64,000 bases of DNA from Paractinoplanes deccanensis (GTDB lineage: Bacteria > Actinomycetota > Actinomycetes > Mycobacteriales > Micromonosporaceae). Made by a program: the position numbers and the translations under genes. The notes under the pieces are model-generated. The model was not told the DNA's origin. It saw nothing but the letters and a program-made list of their open reading frames with translations, and made no database searches. Positions 18,133 through 28,344 of this stretch are shown here, piece after piece. How positions within the stretch are numbered: the stretch's first letter is position 1; every line of letters begins with the position of its first letter. The stretch covers positions 1-64,000 of the forward strand of contig NZ_BOMI01000006.1 of NCBI RefSeq assembly GCF_016862115.1, written 5' to 3'.

Positions 18133-18420
18133 TCAGTGCTTCTTGATCCACGCCTTCTGGTGGTTGTTGGTCTTGCTGGAGCACTTGGCGTAGTTGCCGC
18201 CGAGCAGGGTGGCCGTCACGACGTCCACGTTGACCTGGCAGACCTGGGCCGCCTGGAGCACCGACACGTTCTGGAGCAGGTAGTACTCGTTACCCGAGGC
18301 GATCTCGGTCACCGTGACGTCGACGTTGCCGATGTTGACGGTGGCCTGGGCCGGGGCGGCGAGGCCCAGCACCGCGACGGCACCGGCGGCGGCAAAGGCA
18401 AAAGCAGAGCGAATCCGCAT
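18133..18420 (-). CDS. Small secreted protein, two cysteines
   Basis: 95 residues with a clear Sec signal peptide (APAQA cut after Ala26). The mature part is about 69 residues, with Cys61 and Cys80 likely forming a disulfide and a basic C-terminus (AWIKKH). AAAGGA lies five bases before the ATG. Actinomycetes export many such small proteins, including chaplins and rodlins. It lacks the chaplin motif and I do not recognise the family. Confidence 0.7.
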   Translation of the reverse strand: MRIRSAFAFAAAGAVAVLGLAAPAQATVNIGNVDVTVTEIASGNEYYLLQNVSVLQAAQVCQVNVDVVTATLLGGNYAKCSSKTNNHQKAWIKKH

Positions 18421-18566
18421 GAGTGTCCTTTCTCGACAGCGGGCGCGATGCCCGCTCGGCGATATATGTCCAGAAAGGGGTGGTTCGCGGAAGTGTCACC
18501 GCCGCGCGGTTCTAAAGGTCAGACCAGAGCTGCCCTCTCCCGGGGTACAACGCTTAAGGTCACCAC

Positions 18567-19577
18567 ATGATGCAGCGTGTGATCGTCTCCGGCGACGGAG
18601 TCACGGTGGTCTCTGCCGAGGTGCCCACGCCCGGAGCCGGCGAGGTGCTGGTGCGGACGGCGGTGGCCGGCATCTGCGGCTCGGACACGCACGCACTGCA
18701 CGGACGGCACCCCTTCATCACCCTGCCGTACGCGCCGGGGCACGAGGTCTCCGGCACGATCACGTCGCTCGGGCCCGGCGTCACCGGCTTCGAGGCCGGT
18801 CAGCGCGTCACGGTCGAGCCGTTCCTGCCCTGCTGGGAGTGCAAGCAGTGCCTCGCCGGCCGGCAGAACATCTGCGAGCGGCTGCGGTTCTTCGGCTGCG
18901 CGCACGACCAGGGCGGCATGGCCGACTACTTCACGATCGACCAGCGCCGGCTGCACGTGATCCCCGACGAGCTCGACTGGACCACGGCCGCCTTCATCGA
19001 GCCGCTGGGCACGCCGGTGCACGCGATCGGGCTCGCCGGCGGCGTCGCCGGCAAGACCGTGGCCATCCTCGGCGCCGGCCCGATCGGCCTGCTCACTCTC
19101 CTGGTCGCCCAGGTGTACGGGGCGAAGCGCGTCGTCATGACCGCGCGCTCGGCGGCGAACCGCGCGCGAGCCCTGTCGTTCGGCGCCGCGGCGGCCGTCG
19201 ACGCGACGGCGGCCGACGCGGCCGATCAGGTGCGCGCCGCCCTGGGCGAGAGCGCGGACGTCGTCTTCGACTGCGTCGCCTCGCAGAGCACGACCTCGCA
19301 GGCGCTCGCCATGGCCGCCAAGGGCGGCACGGTCGTCGTGGTCGGCGTGCCGGCCGCCGGCGTGTCGATCCCGCTGCCACTCGTGCAGGACAGTCAGCTG
19401 CGCATTCAGGGCAGCGCCACCTACCTGCCCGCCGACTTCGCCGAGGCGATCCGGCTGCTGGTCACCGGCCAGGTCGACGTGTCCCGGCTGGTGACCGCGA
19501 CCCACCCGCTGGCCGACGCGGCATCGGCGTTCGACGATGCCGCTTCCGGCAGCCATCTGAAGGTTTTACTGGTCTGA
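18567..19577 (+). CDS. Zinc-dependent alcohol/polyol dehydrogenase
   Basis: MDR-family zinc dehydrogenase, 336 residues. Catalytic-zinc ligands are Cys37 in GICGSD and His59-Glu60 in GHE. The structural zinc site is Cys89/92/95/103. The nucleotide-binding motif is GAGPIG. The pattern is closest to L-threonine 3-dehydrogenase, sorbitol and related polyol dehydrogenases, so it should oxidise a secondary alcohol with NAD(P)+. Two adjacent ATGs (18567, 18570) are possible; AAGG lies upstream. The flavoprotein gene starts 38 bases downstream and may be co-transcribed. Confidence 0.87.
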   Translation: MMQRVIVSGDGVTVVSAEVPTPGAGEVLVRTAVAGICGSDTHALHGRHPFITLPYAPGHEVSGTITSLGPGVTGFEAGQRVTVEPFLPCWECKQCLAGRQNICERLRFFGCAHDQGGMADYFTIDQRRLHVIPDELDWTTAAFIEPLGTPVHAIGLAGGVAGKTVAILGAGPIGLLTLLVAQVYGAKRVVMTARSAANRARALSFGAAAAVDATAADAADQVRAALGESADVVFDCVASQSTTSQALAMAAKGGTVVVVGVPAAGVSIPLPLVQDSQLRIQGSATYLPADFAEAIRLLVTGQVDVSRLVTATHPLADAASAFDDAASGSHLKVLLV

Positions 19578-19615
19578 GGTCTGGTGGTTACCGGCGGGTA
19601 ATGCAAAAGTGAGGC

Positions 19616-21247
19616 GTGGCTGATTACGACGTCGTGATCGTGGGCAGCGGCTTCGGCGGCAGCGTGAGCGCGCTCCGCCTCGCCGAGAAGGGCTACAAGG
19701 TCGGCGTGCTCGAGGCGGGCCGGCGCTTCACCCCGCAGACGCTCCCGTCGAGCTCGTGGGACCTGCGCAACTTCCTCTGGGCGCCGAAGCTGGGGCTGCG
19801 CGGCATCCAGCGGATCACCCTGCTCAAGGACATCGTGGTGCTGTCGGCGGCCGGGGTCGGCGGCGGCTCCCTGGTGTACGCGAACACGCTGTACCGTCCG
19901 CCCGCCACGTTCTTCGACGACCCGCGCTGGTCGGGCATCACCGACTGGGCGGCCGAGCTGGCGCCCTACTACGACCAGGCGTCCCGGATGCTCGGGGTCA
20001 CCGAACAGCCGGCGATGACACCGTCCGACGTGGTGATCCGCGACGTGGCGGAGGAGATGGGCGTCGGCCACACGTTCCGGCGCACCCCCGTGGGCGTCTT
20101 CTTCGGCGAAGCCGGAAAGCGGGTGCCGGACCCCTTCTTCGGCGGCGCCGGCCCCGACCGGACGGGCTGCACCCAATGCGGCAACTGCATGATCGGCTGC
20201 AAGGTGGGCGCGAAGAACCGGCTCGACGTCAACTACCTGTACCTGGCGGAACGCGCCGGGGTGGCGGTGCACCCGCTGACGACGGTGACCGCGCTGCGCC
20301 CCATCGCCTCCGGCTGGGCGGTGGTCACCACCCGGGGCGTCTTCACGGCCCGCGAAGTGATCCTCGCGGCCGGCGCGCTGGGCACCCAGTCGCTGCTGCA
20401 CGCCATGCGCGACAAGGGCGTGCTGCCGAAACTGTCGCCCCAGCTGGGCGCGCTGACCCGCACGAACTCGGAGGCGCTGCTCGGCGCGCAGGCGGGATCG
20501 GTGCCGGCGGAGCCGTTCTCGACGGGCGTGGCGATCACGTCGTCGTTCCACCCCGACGCGACCACCCACATCGAGCCGGTGCGCTACGGCCCCGGCAGCA
20601 ACGCGATGGGCCTGCTCTCCACGCTGCTGGTCGACGGCGGCGGCCGGCTGCCCCGCCCGGTGCGCTTCCTCGGCGAGGCGCTGCGCCACCCGTACGTCCT
20701 GATGCGCTCCCTGTCGGTGCGCCGCTGGAGCGAACGAACCATCATCGCCCTGGTCATGCAGACCGCCGACAACTCCCTGACGGTCCGCCGCACCCGCCGG
20801 GGCCGCCTGACCACGGGCCCCGGCCACGGAGCCCCCAACCCGACCTGGATCCCCATCGGCCACGAGGCGGTGCGCCGCATAGCCACCCGCATCGGCGGCT
20901 TCCCCGGAGGCACGGTGGGCGACATCTTCAACATCCCCATGACGGCCCACATCCTCGGCGGCGCCACCATAGGCGAGACCCCGTCCTCCGGCGTCGTGGA
21001 CGCATACCACCGAGTCTTCGGCTACCCGGGCCTGCACATCATCGACGGCTCGGCGGTGCCCGCCAACCTCGGCGTGAACCCGTCCCTCACCATCACGGCA
21101 ATGGCGGAGCGGGCGACAGCCTTGTGGCCCAACAAGAACGAGCCGGACAAGCGCCCGCCCCAGGGCGAGGGTTATCTGCGCCTGGCGCCGATCCCGCCCC
21201 AGTCCCCGGCGGTCCCGGCGCACGCGCCGGCGGCCCTGCGCCTCTGA
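19616..21247 (+). CDS. GMC/cholesterol-oxidase-like flavoprotein with Cys cluster
   Basis: FAD-dependent oxidoreductase of the GMC family, 543 residues. The FAD-binding motif is GSGFGG (10-15), AAGVGGGSLVYANT is the family's second signature, and the C-terminal HILGGATIG and NPSLTITAMAERA segments hold the catalytic-end motifs. It groups with cholesterol-oxidase-like proteins rather than glucose oxidases. Cys185/188/191/195 form a CxxCxxCxxxC motif resembling a [4Fe-4S] site, which implies electron transfer to a partner rather than direct use of oxygen. There is no signal peptide. The GTG start has a weak GTGAGG upstream. Confidence 0.82.
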   Translation: MADYDVVIVGSGFGGSVSALRLAEKGYKVGVLEAGRRFTPQTLPSSSWDLRNFLWAPKLGLRGIQRITLLKDIVVLSAAGVGGGSLVYANTLYRPPATFFDDPRWSGITDWAAELAPYYDQASRMLGVTEQPAMTPSDVVIRDVAEEMGVGHTFRRTPVGVFFGEAGKRVPDPFFGGAGPDRTGCTQCGNCMIGCKVGAKNRLDVNYLYLAERAGVAVHPLTTVTALRPIASGWAVVTTRGVFTAREVILAAGALGTQSLLHAMRDKGVLPKLSPQLGALTRTNSEALLGAQAGSVPAEPFSTGVAITSSFHPDATTHIEPVRYGPGSNAMGLLSTLLVDGGGRLPRPVRFLGEALRHPYVLMRSLSVRRWSERTIIALVMQTADNSLTVRRTRRGRLTTGPGHGAPNPTWIPIGHEAVRRIATRIGGFPGGTVGDIFNIPMTAHILGGATIGETPSSGVVDAYHRVFGYPGLHIIDGSAVPANLGVNPSLTITAMAERATALWPNKNEPDKRPPQGEGYLRLAPIPPQSPAVPAHAPAALRL

Positions 21248-21397
21248 TACCGCGCCCGGTGCCGGGACTTCACGCTGTGCCGTCAGCTCGCGCCCCTTCG
21301 GCCGACGCGGTCCACCGGTTGGGTGGCGTGCTTGGCGCCTGTACCGGCGCGCCGCGTCCCTTGGCCGGCGCCCGGCCTCGGATCGCGCCCCTCAGCG

Positions 21398-21630
21398 CGC
21401 CTGCCTTTGGACCGCATCCCTGAGCGGCGCCTGCCTTTGGACCGCATCCCTGAGCGGCGCCCGCTTTTGGGACCGCACCTCCCGCTTCGACCGCACGCCG
21501 CAACCGTGGATGGCGCCCGCCTTCTGGACCGCACGCCGCAACCTCTGGCCGCCGCCCGCCTCTGGACCGCACGCCGCAACCCCTGGCCGCCGCCCGCCTT
21601 CTGGACCGCACGCCGCACCCCCTGGCCCGG
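21398..21630. repeat. Minisatellite block, 30- and 38/39-bp units
   Basis: The first family has a 30-bp period, with copies at about 21398-21427, 21428-21457 and a degenerate one at 21458-21488. The second has a 38-39-bp period, with copies at 21514-21552, 21553-21590 and 21591-21629, plus a partial at about 21482-21513. Both share a GACCGCA core, so the second could derive from the first. Confidence 0.8.
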
Positions 21631-21962
21631 ATTGCCGCACCCTTCACCGCGTGGCCGTCGCCCTTGAACCGTGCGACGTCACGCCCCAGGGCACACCCGA
21701 CGCTTGCACCGTCACGCGACGGACGCTGCGCCCCGCATCCCCCGCGGCGACGCACCTTCAGCGCGCGTGATGTCACGCCCGGCCGCGCCCGACATCACAC
21801 GGCCATAATCCAGACGCATTCCCCCGGCGTTGCCGAGCACCGAAGAGCAACCGGCCGTCCCCACTCTTCTCAGCGGCGTGAGACAAAGCCGGCGCGTCGT
21901 ATTGATAGGAGCGGCTCCCGACCGCTGCCAACACGATAGACCGTCCGCTGGTCGCCCATGAG

Positions 21963-21988
21963 TTATCCACAATCCCGGCTTTCCACAG
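21963..21988 (+). promoter_or_regulatory. DnaA-box-like pair
   Basis: TTATCCACA at 21963-21971 is a perfect DnaA box. A weaker TTTCCACAG follows at 21980-21988. It is not near a replication gene, so it may be a titration site or a chance match. Confidence 0.35.
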
Positions 21989-22043
21989 GCCTACTGCACG
22001 ATCTTTCCCATTCGCGGGAAAATGGCATCGGGCGGCTCCCCCT

Positions 22044-22155
22044 GGGTGGGCGGGCTCCGTGGGTGGGCGGGCTCCGCGGGCGGGCAGGCTCCGCGGGCGG
22101 GCAGGCTCCGCGGGCGGGCAGGCTCCGCGGGCGGGCAGGCTCGGCGGGCGGGCGA
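22044..22155. repeat. 17-bp tandem repeat, six copies
   Basis: Six consecutive 17-bp units (22044-22060 through 22129-22145) and a partial copy carry the consensus GGGCGGGCAGGCTCCGC. Units 3-5 are identical. The block lies 63 bases past the stop of the downstream-facing SDR gene. Confidence 0.9.
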
Positions 22156-22218
22156 GGGCCCCGCGGCCGGGCGCTCCACGAGCCCCCACGGCCCGATCAG
22201 CGAGCACCCCCGCCAACC

Positions 22219-22956
22219 TCAAAGCCGCCCCTTAAGCTCCTTCTTCCCAGCCGCCTTACCCGCATACATCCGGTCCGCCAGGAACGGGAACACGTTCGCC
22301 GCCGCCACCGCCGCTCGGTACTTGGCGGGGACGATCACGCGGCGGCGGGGGCGTTTCAGGGCGCTTTCGATGGCCGCCGCCACGATTTCCGGGCCGGGCA
22401 GGTTGGCTCGGTTCTTGTTCGCCGCGCCCGCGATGTAGCCGGGTTCCACCAGCGTGATGCCGATGCCCGTGCCGGCCAGTTCGCGGCGTACCGAGTCGGT
22501 CATGCCGCGGAGGGCGAACTTCGTCGCCGAGTAGGCGCCGCTGATGCCGACCTCGCCGGCCACCGAGCCGATGTTGACGATGGCGCCGGCGCGCTGCTCC
22601 TTCATGATGGGGACCACCGCTCGCATGAGGCGGATCGGGGCCACCAGATTCACCTCTACCATGCCGACCACGATGTCGTCGTCGGACAGGACCGACGCGG
22701 CGCCGCCTATGCCCGCGTTGTTGACGAGGCCGTCGATGCGGCCGGTGATGGCGCGGGCCCGTTCGACCAGTGCCGTGATGGCTGCCGGGTCTCGGACGTC
22801 GGTGGGGATCGCTACGCCGCCGGTTTCCTCGGCCAGCGCCGCGAGTTTGTCGGCTCGGCGGGCCGCCAGGACGACCGTCGTGCCGTTGCGGGCGAGACGC
22901 TGGGCGGTGGCCCGGCCTATGCCGCTCGATGCGCCCGTGACGATGACAACCGGCAT
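22219..22956 (-). CDS. SDR-family oxidoreductase
   Basis: Classical SDR, 245 residues. TGASSGIG (7-14), AARR (NADP preference), NNAG and YSATK are all present, with Ser in IGSVAG. The C-terminal VIVPAKYRAAVAAANVFPFLADRMY is like that of many actinobacterial SDRs of unknown substrate. GGGGAGG precedes ATG. The gene lies just downstream of lsr2 in the same direction, but a strong hairpin separates them, so it is probably independently transcribed. Confidence 0.88.
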   Translation of the reverse strand: MPVVIVTGASSGIGRATAQRLARNGTTVVLAARRADKLAALAEETGGVAIPTDVRDPAAITALVERARAITGRIDGLVNNAGIGGAASVLSDDDIVVGMVEVNLVAPIRLMRAVVPIMKEQRAGAIVNIGSVAGEVGISGAYSATKFALRGMTDSVRRELAGTGIGITLVEPGYIAGAANKNRANLPGPEIVAAAIESALKRPRRRVIVPAKYRAAVAAANVFPFLADRMYAGKAAGKKELKGRL

Positions 22957-22980
22957 GACTGGCCTCCCCGGAAAGCGAAC

Positions 22981-23012
22981 AACGGCGCCGCCGGTGGCCC
23001 GGCGGCGCCGTT
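22981..23012 (-). terminator. Terminator after lsr2
   Basis: A perfect 12-bp stem (22981-22992 with 23001-23012) and an 8-base loop begin four bases past the lsr2 stop. Confidence 0.7.
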
Positions 23013-23016
23013 TTGT

Positions 23017-23361
23017 TCAGCGCTTGCTGTGGTACGCCTCGACGATGTGGCTCGGGATGCGGCCACGCTCGGAAACCTCGTAGCCGTTCTTGTTCGCCCA
23101 CTCGCGAATCGCCTGGTTCTGGTCGCGGCTGGCGCGGCCGGTGCTCGCCTGTGCGCCGCGGCGGACCGGCGACGCGACGGCGCTGCGGCCGACCCGGGTG
23201 GCCGCGTTCAGGAACGGGTCGAGCGCCTTACGAAGCTTGCCGGCGTTCTTCTCGGAGAGGTCGATCGTGTAGTTCACACCGTCGAGTCCGAACTCGACCG
23301 TGCGGTCTGCTTCCCCGCCGTCGAGGTCGTCGGTCAGAAGGGTTATTACCTGCTTGGCCAT
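23017..23361 (-). CDS. lsr2: Lsr2 nucleoid-associated protein
   Basis: H-NS-like xenogeneic silencer of actinobacteria, 114 residues. The N-terminal dimerisation part is the strand pair KQVITLLTDDLDG and TVEFGLDGVNYTIDLS, followed by the helix AGKLRKALDPF. The C-terminal DNA-binding part ends in IREWANKNGYEVSERGRIPSHIVEAY, including the minor-groove hook RGRIP. A full-length, intact family member. AGGAG precedes ATG. It binds AT-rich DNA and silences acquired genes; its own upstream region is noticeably AT-richer than the surroundings. Confidence 0.97.
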   Translation of the reverse strand: MAKQVITLLTDDLDGGEADRTVEFGLDGVNYTIDLSEKNAGKLRKALDPFLNAATRVGRSAVASPVRRGAQASTGRASRDQNQAIREWANKNGYEVSERGRIPSHIVEAYHSKR

Positions 23362-23565
23362 GGTGTGCCCCGCTCCTACAGCGATGTCATTTGAGTCACG
23401 ACTATGCGCACGTTCGGCGACGCCGTGAATGTCGATACGGTTTCATTCTGTCCCCCGACCGTTCTCCAGGCAAATTTGCCCCTTCGCATGTCGCATTTCC
23501 GCCCCGCGCGGTGACCGGCGGCGAGGCCCCTCTTTTCATGTCTGTGAATGTCCTGTAACGTACGC

Positions 23566-23579
23566 TGGGAGCGCTCCCA
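23566..23579. promoter_or_regulatory. CebR/CelR operator upstream of the cellulase
   Basis: TGGGAGCGCTCCCA is a perfect palindrome and an exact match to the CelR/CebR operator known in Thermobifida and Streptomyces, where the LacI-type repressor is released by cellobiose or cello-oligosaccharides. It lies 31 bases before the cellulase ATG. No cebR is in the window. Confidence 0.9.
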
Positions 23580-23610
23580 TCCCCCGTCCCCTCCCCCGGA
23601 GACCGTTGAT

Positions 23611-24720
23611 ATGAGACGCATCCTCCGCGCCTGCCTGGCCGCCGGACTGCTCGCCGCGGCCGGCGTGACGGCGTTCGTCACGGCCGGGCCCGCCTCGGCC
23701 GACGTCCAGATCTGTGAGCAGTACGGCAGCACCACGATCGGCGGCCGCTACGTCGTGATGAACAACCGCTGGGGCACTTCGGCCCAGCAGTGCATCGACG
23801 TGACCAGCACCGGCTTCACCATCACCAGCCAGCAGGGCACCGGCAACACGAGCGGCGCCCCCGTCTCGTACCCGGCCGTCTATTACGGCTGCCACTACAC
23901 GAATTGCTCGCCCGGCACCAACCTGCCGATGCGGGTGAGCGACATCTCCAGCGCGACGAGCCGCGTCAGCTATCGCTACGTGCAGGGCGCCACCTACAAC
24001 GCCTCGTTCGACATCTGGCTCGACCCGGCGCCGAAGACCGACGGCGTCAACCAGCAGGAGATCATGATTTGGTTCAACCGCCAGGGATCCATCCAGCCGA
24101 TCGGCTCGGCGGTGGGCAACGCCACCATCGGCGGCCGCACCTGGCAGGTCTGGCGGGGCAGCAACGGCTCGAATGCCGTCATTTCCTACGTCGCGCCGTC
24201 GCCCATCGAGTCCTGGTCGTTCAGCGTCCTCGACTTCATCCGTGACGTACAGAATCGCGGCGCGATCACCAGCTCCTGGTATTTGACGAGCATTCAGGCC
24301 GGATTCGAGCCGTGGATCGGCGGCGCGGGCCTCGCCGTGACCGATTTCGCCGCCCAGGTGAACGGTGGAGGCATCCCCACTTCTCCGACGCCGCCGCAGA
24401 CCTCTTCCTGCCGGGTCACCTATGCCACGAACACGTGGAGCAACGGCCTCACCGCGAATGTCACGGTGGCGAATACCGGCAATGCCGCCGTGAACGGCTG
24501 GACGCTCGGTTTCACCCTGCCTTCCGGCCAGGCCATCACCGGCTCGTGGAACGCCGCGCTCACCGGTTCCTCGGGCGCCGTGACCGCCCGCAACGTCGCC
24601 TACAACGGCACGCTGGCGCCCGGCGCGAGCACCAGTTTCGGCTTCCAGGCCACGCATACCGGCAACACGGCGGCACCGTCCGCCTTCGCCCTGAACGGCA
24701 CCGCCTGCGCCATCTCCTGA
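23611..24720 (+). CDS. Secreted endoglucanase, GH12 plus CBM2
   Basis: Secreted beta-1,4-endoglucanase, 369 residues. A signal peptide is cut after Ala30 (GPASA). A GH12 domain at about 31-255 has nucleophile Glu150 in QQEIMIWF and acid/base Glu233 in GFEPW. A short Pro/Thr linker (TSPTPPQTSS) leads to a family-2 cellulose-binding module at about 267-368 with the expected Cys pair and surface Trp residues (TWSNG, GWTLGF, GSWN). ATG at 23611 follows GGAG; the longer reading would cross the operator. Expression should be derepressed by cello-oligosaccharides. Confidence 0.95.
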   Translation: MRRILRACLAAGLLAAAGVTAFVTAGPASADVQICEQYGSTTIGGRYVVMNNRWGTSAQQCIDVTSTGFTITSQQGTGNTSGAPVSYPAVYYGCHYTNCSPGTNLPMRVSDISSATSRVSYRYVQGATYNASFDIWLDPAPKTDGVNQQEIMIWFNRQGSIQPIGSAVGNATIGGRTWQVWRGSNGSNAVISYVAPSPIESWSFSVLDFIRDVQNRGAITSSWYLTSIQAGFEPWIGGAGLAVTDFAAQVNGGGIPTSPTPPQTSSCRVTYATNTWSNGLTANVTVANTGNAAVNGWTLGFTLPSGQAITGSWNAALTGSSGAVTARNVAYNGTLAPGASTSFGFQATHTGNTAAPSAFALNGTACAIS

Positions 24721-24799
24721 AACCCTAGACCCGAGCCGCCTCGTCGCCGATTCTCCGGTGCCGGGGCGGTTCGTCCAATTCCAAAGAGTCCAAAAACGA

Positions 24800-26864
24800 T
24801 CATAGGCCGGGCAGGATCTTGTCCAACCGCGCCGGCAGATCCCGCACCCGCACCCCCGTGGCATGCCAGACCGCGTTCAGGATCGCCGCCGGCGACCCCA
24901 CGATGCCGATCTCGCCGATCCCCTTGCTGCCCATCGGGTTGACCGAGGGATCCTCCTCGTCGAGCCACTCCGCCTCGATCGACTCGACGTCGGCGTGCGC
25001 CGGGATGTGGTATTCCGCCAGGTCGTGGTTGATCCATTCGCCCATCGCCGGGTCCAGCACCCCCTCCTCGTGCAGGGCCATGCCCATCCCCATCACCATG
25101 CCGCCGAGGAACTGGCTGCGGGCCGTCCGCGGGTTCAGGATGCGGCCGCACGCGTACATGCCGAACAGCCGCGACACCCGCACCTCGCCGGTGACGGCGT
25201 CGACGCGTACCTCCGCGAAGTGGGCGCCGAAGGCGTGTTTGCCCTCCTTCTCCTGAGCGGAGACGATCTCGGAGCTGTCGAAGACGGCCTCGGTCCCGCC
25301 GTTCTCGCGCATCTCCCGGCAGGCTCCGGTGACCGCCCATCCCCACGAGGCGCTGCCGGAGGAGCCGCCGGCCACCGACGCGCGCGGCAGCGTGCTGTCG
25401 CCGATGCGGATGCGCACCCGGGAGACCGGCACGCCGAGCTCGTCGGCGGCGATCTGGGTGAGGATCGTGCGGGCGCCGGTGCCGATGTCCGCCGCCGCGA
25501 TCGCGACCTCGAAGTGGGAGCCGTGGTCGCGCACCCGCGCCGTCGAGGGCTGCGCCATGGTCGGGTAGGTCGCGCCGGCCACGCCCGTGCCGATCCACCA
25601 GTCGCCCTCGCGGCGCTGCCGGGGCCGGGGGTCGCGGCCCCGCCAGCCGAAGCGTTCGGCACCCCGGCGCAGGCATTCGACGTAGTGGCGCGACGTGAAC
25701 GGCTTGCCCGAGTCGGGGTCGGCGGACGGCTCGTTGCGCACGCGCAGCTCGATCGGGTCGATGCCGCAGGCGTGCGCCAGCTCGTCCATCGCGCACTCCA
25801 ACGCCACCATGCCGGGCGCCTCGCCGGGCGCGCGCATCCACCGGGGCGTCGGCATGTCGAGACGGGCGAGGCGATGGGTGGTACGCCGGTTCGGCGCCGC
25901 GTACATGTGCCGGGTCGACACCGCGGTCTGCTCGGCGAACTCGAACAGCCGCGAGCTCTGCGACAGCGCCTCGTGGTCGGTCGCCGTGAGCACGCCCTCG
26001 GCCGTGGCGCCGAGCCGGACCCGCTGGATCGTCGGCGTGCGGTGGCCGACCATGCTGAACAGCGCCTGCCGGGGCAGCGCCAGCTTCACCGGGCGGCCGG
26101 TCACCTTGGCGGCCATCGCGGCGAGCACCGCGTTCGGCCGGGCCGTGCCCTTGGAGCCGAAGCCGCCGCCGACGTGCTCGGTGACGACGTGCACCCGCTC
26201 GGGCGGGAGGCCGAAGAGCTCGCCGACAGTGGCCGCGACGCCGGCCGGGTGCTGGTTGGAGTCGTACAGCACGAGGTCGCCGTCGCCGGACCAGAGCGCG
26301 ATGGTCGCGTGCGGCTCCATCGGGTTGTTGTGCAGCGCCGGGGTCGTATAGGTGACGTCGACCGACACCGGCGCCTCCGCCAGGGCCGCGGCCACGTCGC
26401 CCGACGAGGTCTCCGCCGGGAAGGCCGGGTTCACCTTCTCGGCGTGTAGAGCCCGGGATGATCCGCGCGCAGGACCGCGTCGTGCGGCTCGGCGTCGATC
26501 TCGAGGACCACCTCGTGCGCGGCGCGGCGGGCGGCTTCGAAGGTACGGGCGACGACCAGCGCGACGGCCTGCCCGCGATAGCTGATCCGGCCGGACTGGA
26601 GCACGGCCAGCTCCGGGTCGGACGCCTCCTCGATCCGGGGCGCGTTGCCGTGCCACAGCACGGCGATCACGTCGTCGGCCTCCACGAGCGGATCCACCCG
26701 TACGTCGTCGAGCCGGCCCTTCGGCACGGGCGACTGCACCACCCAGGCGTACGCGAGATCGTCACCGGCCGGATACTCGGCGGCGTACTTCGCGGCCCCG
26801 GTGACCTTCTCCGGCGCTTCGAGGCGCTCCAGCGGCTGCCCGACGGCGCGCTGCGTGGTGGTGG

Positions 26865-26868
<4 letters not shown>
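24800..26868 (-). pseudogene. Molybdenum aldehyde oxidoreductase large subunit, frameshifted
   Basis: Moco-binding subunit of a xanthine-oxidase-family enzyme (PaoC/YagR type). The start (MTTTTQRAVGQPLERLEAPEK, in the frame ending 26431) and the body (frame 24800-26440) are in different frames. The break lies at about 26438-26442, where CCGAG would need one extra G to read ...LYTPEKVNPAFPAETSSGDV. With that base restored the product is a normal 690-codon protein with intact GGGFGSKG, the APGEAPG motif and catalytic Glu in KGIGEIGI. It begins with ATGA overlap to the FAD subunit. It is either a one-base sequencing error or a recent real mutation; the rest shows no decay. Confidence 0.8.
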
Positions 26869-27808
<940 letters not shown>

Positions 27809-27812
<4 letters not shown>

Positions 27813-28282
27813 TGCGCCGCCGCCTCCCGGATGGCGGGCACCATGTTCGCGTACGCCCCGCAGCGGCACAGGTTGCCGCTCATCCGCTCGCGGATCTCGG
27901 CGTCGCTGAGCGGGTCCGCGCCGTCCCGGCTGACCGCGCTGGGCCAGCCCCGCGAGACCTCGTCGAGCATGCCGACCGCCGAGCAGATCTGCCCCGGCGT
28001 GCAGTAGCCGCACTGGAAGCCGTCGTGGGCGGCGAACTCGCGCTGCACCGGATGGTCGACCCCCTCGATCGTGGTGATCGGGGTGTCCTGCTGGGCGATC
28101 GCCAGGATCAGGCAGCTGTTCACCCGGCGACCGTCCAGCAGCACCGTGCAGGCGCCGCACTGGCCGTGGTCGCAGCCCTTCTTCGCGCCGGTGAGGCCCA
28201 GATGCTCGCGCAGCGCGTCCAGCAGGGTGGTCCGCGGGTCCACGTCGAGGTCGTGCTCGACGCCGTTCACGACGAGGTTCAT
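27809..28282 (-). CDS. Aldehyde oxidoreductase 2Fe-2S subunit
   Basis: Small iron-sulfur subunit, 157 residues. The plant-ferredoxin-like [2Fe-2S] site is [21 protein letters not shown] (residue Cys37 onward, four ligands) and the second cluster domain carries CGYCTPGQ and CRCG. There is no twin-arginine signal, unlike E. coli PaoA, so the enzyme should act in the cytoplasm. AGGA precedes ATG. First gene of the operon. The oxidised substrate is probably an aldehyde but is not proven by sequence. Confidence 0.92.
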
Positions 28283-28344
28283 GTGCCCGCTTCCTACCCC
28301 GGGCGAAGTGGTTCAACCGCGACGCCCCGGGTACCGCGAGGACC

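Larger units (their letters stand above)
21248..22218. other. Gene-free gap between convergent genes, repeat-rich
   Basis: No convincing gene occurs in these 971 bases. Open frames exist on both strands but encode only Arg/Pro/Ala low-complexity peptides made by two repeat blocks (21398-21630 and 22044-22155). A perfect DnaA-box sequence lies between the blocks. Confidence 0.7.

Noticed and set aside
15676..18570. 964-residue + strand open frame
   Set aside because: Antisense to the SDR and acyl-CoA ligase genes, with Val/Asp/Gly/His composition typical of shadows.
21270..21776. 168-residue Arg/Gly-rich frame in the repeat gap
   Set aside because: Made entirely by the minisatellite; there is no start signal or conserved motif.
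21398..22155. Possible CRISPR array
   Set aside because: Units are directly tandem with no unique spacers, and no cas genes are present.
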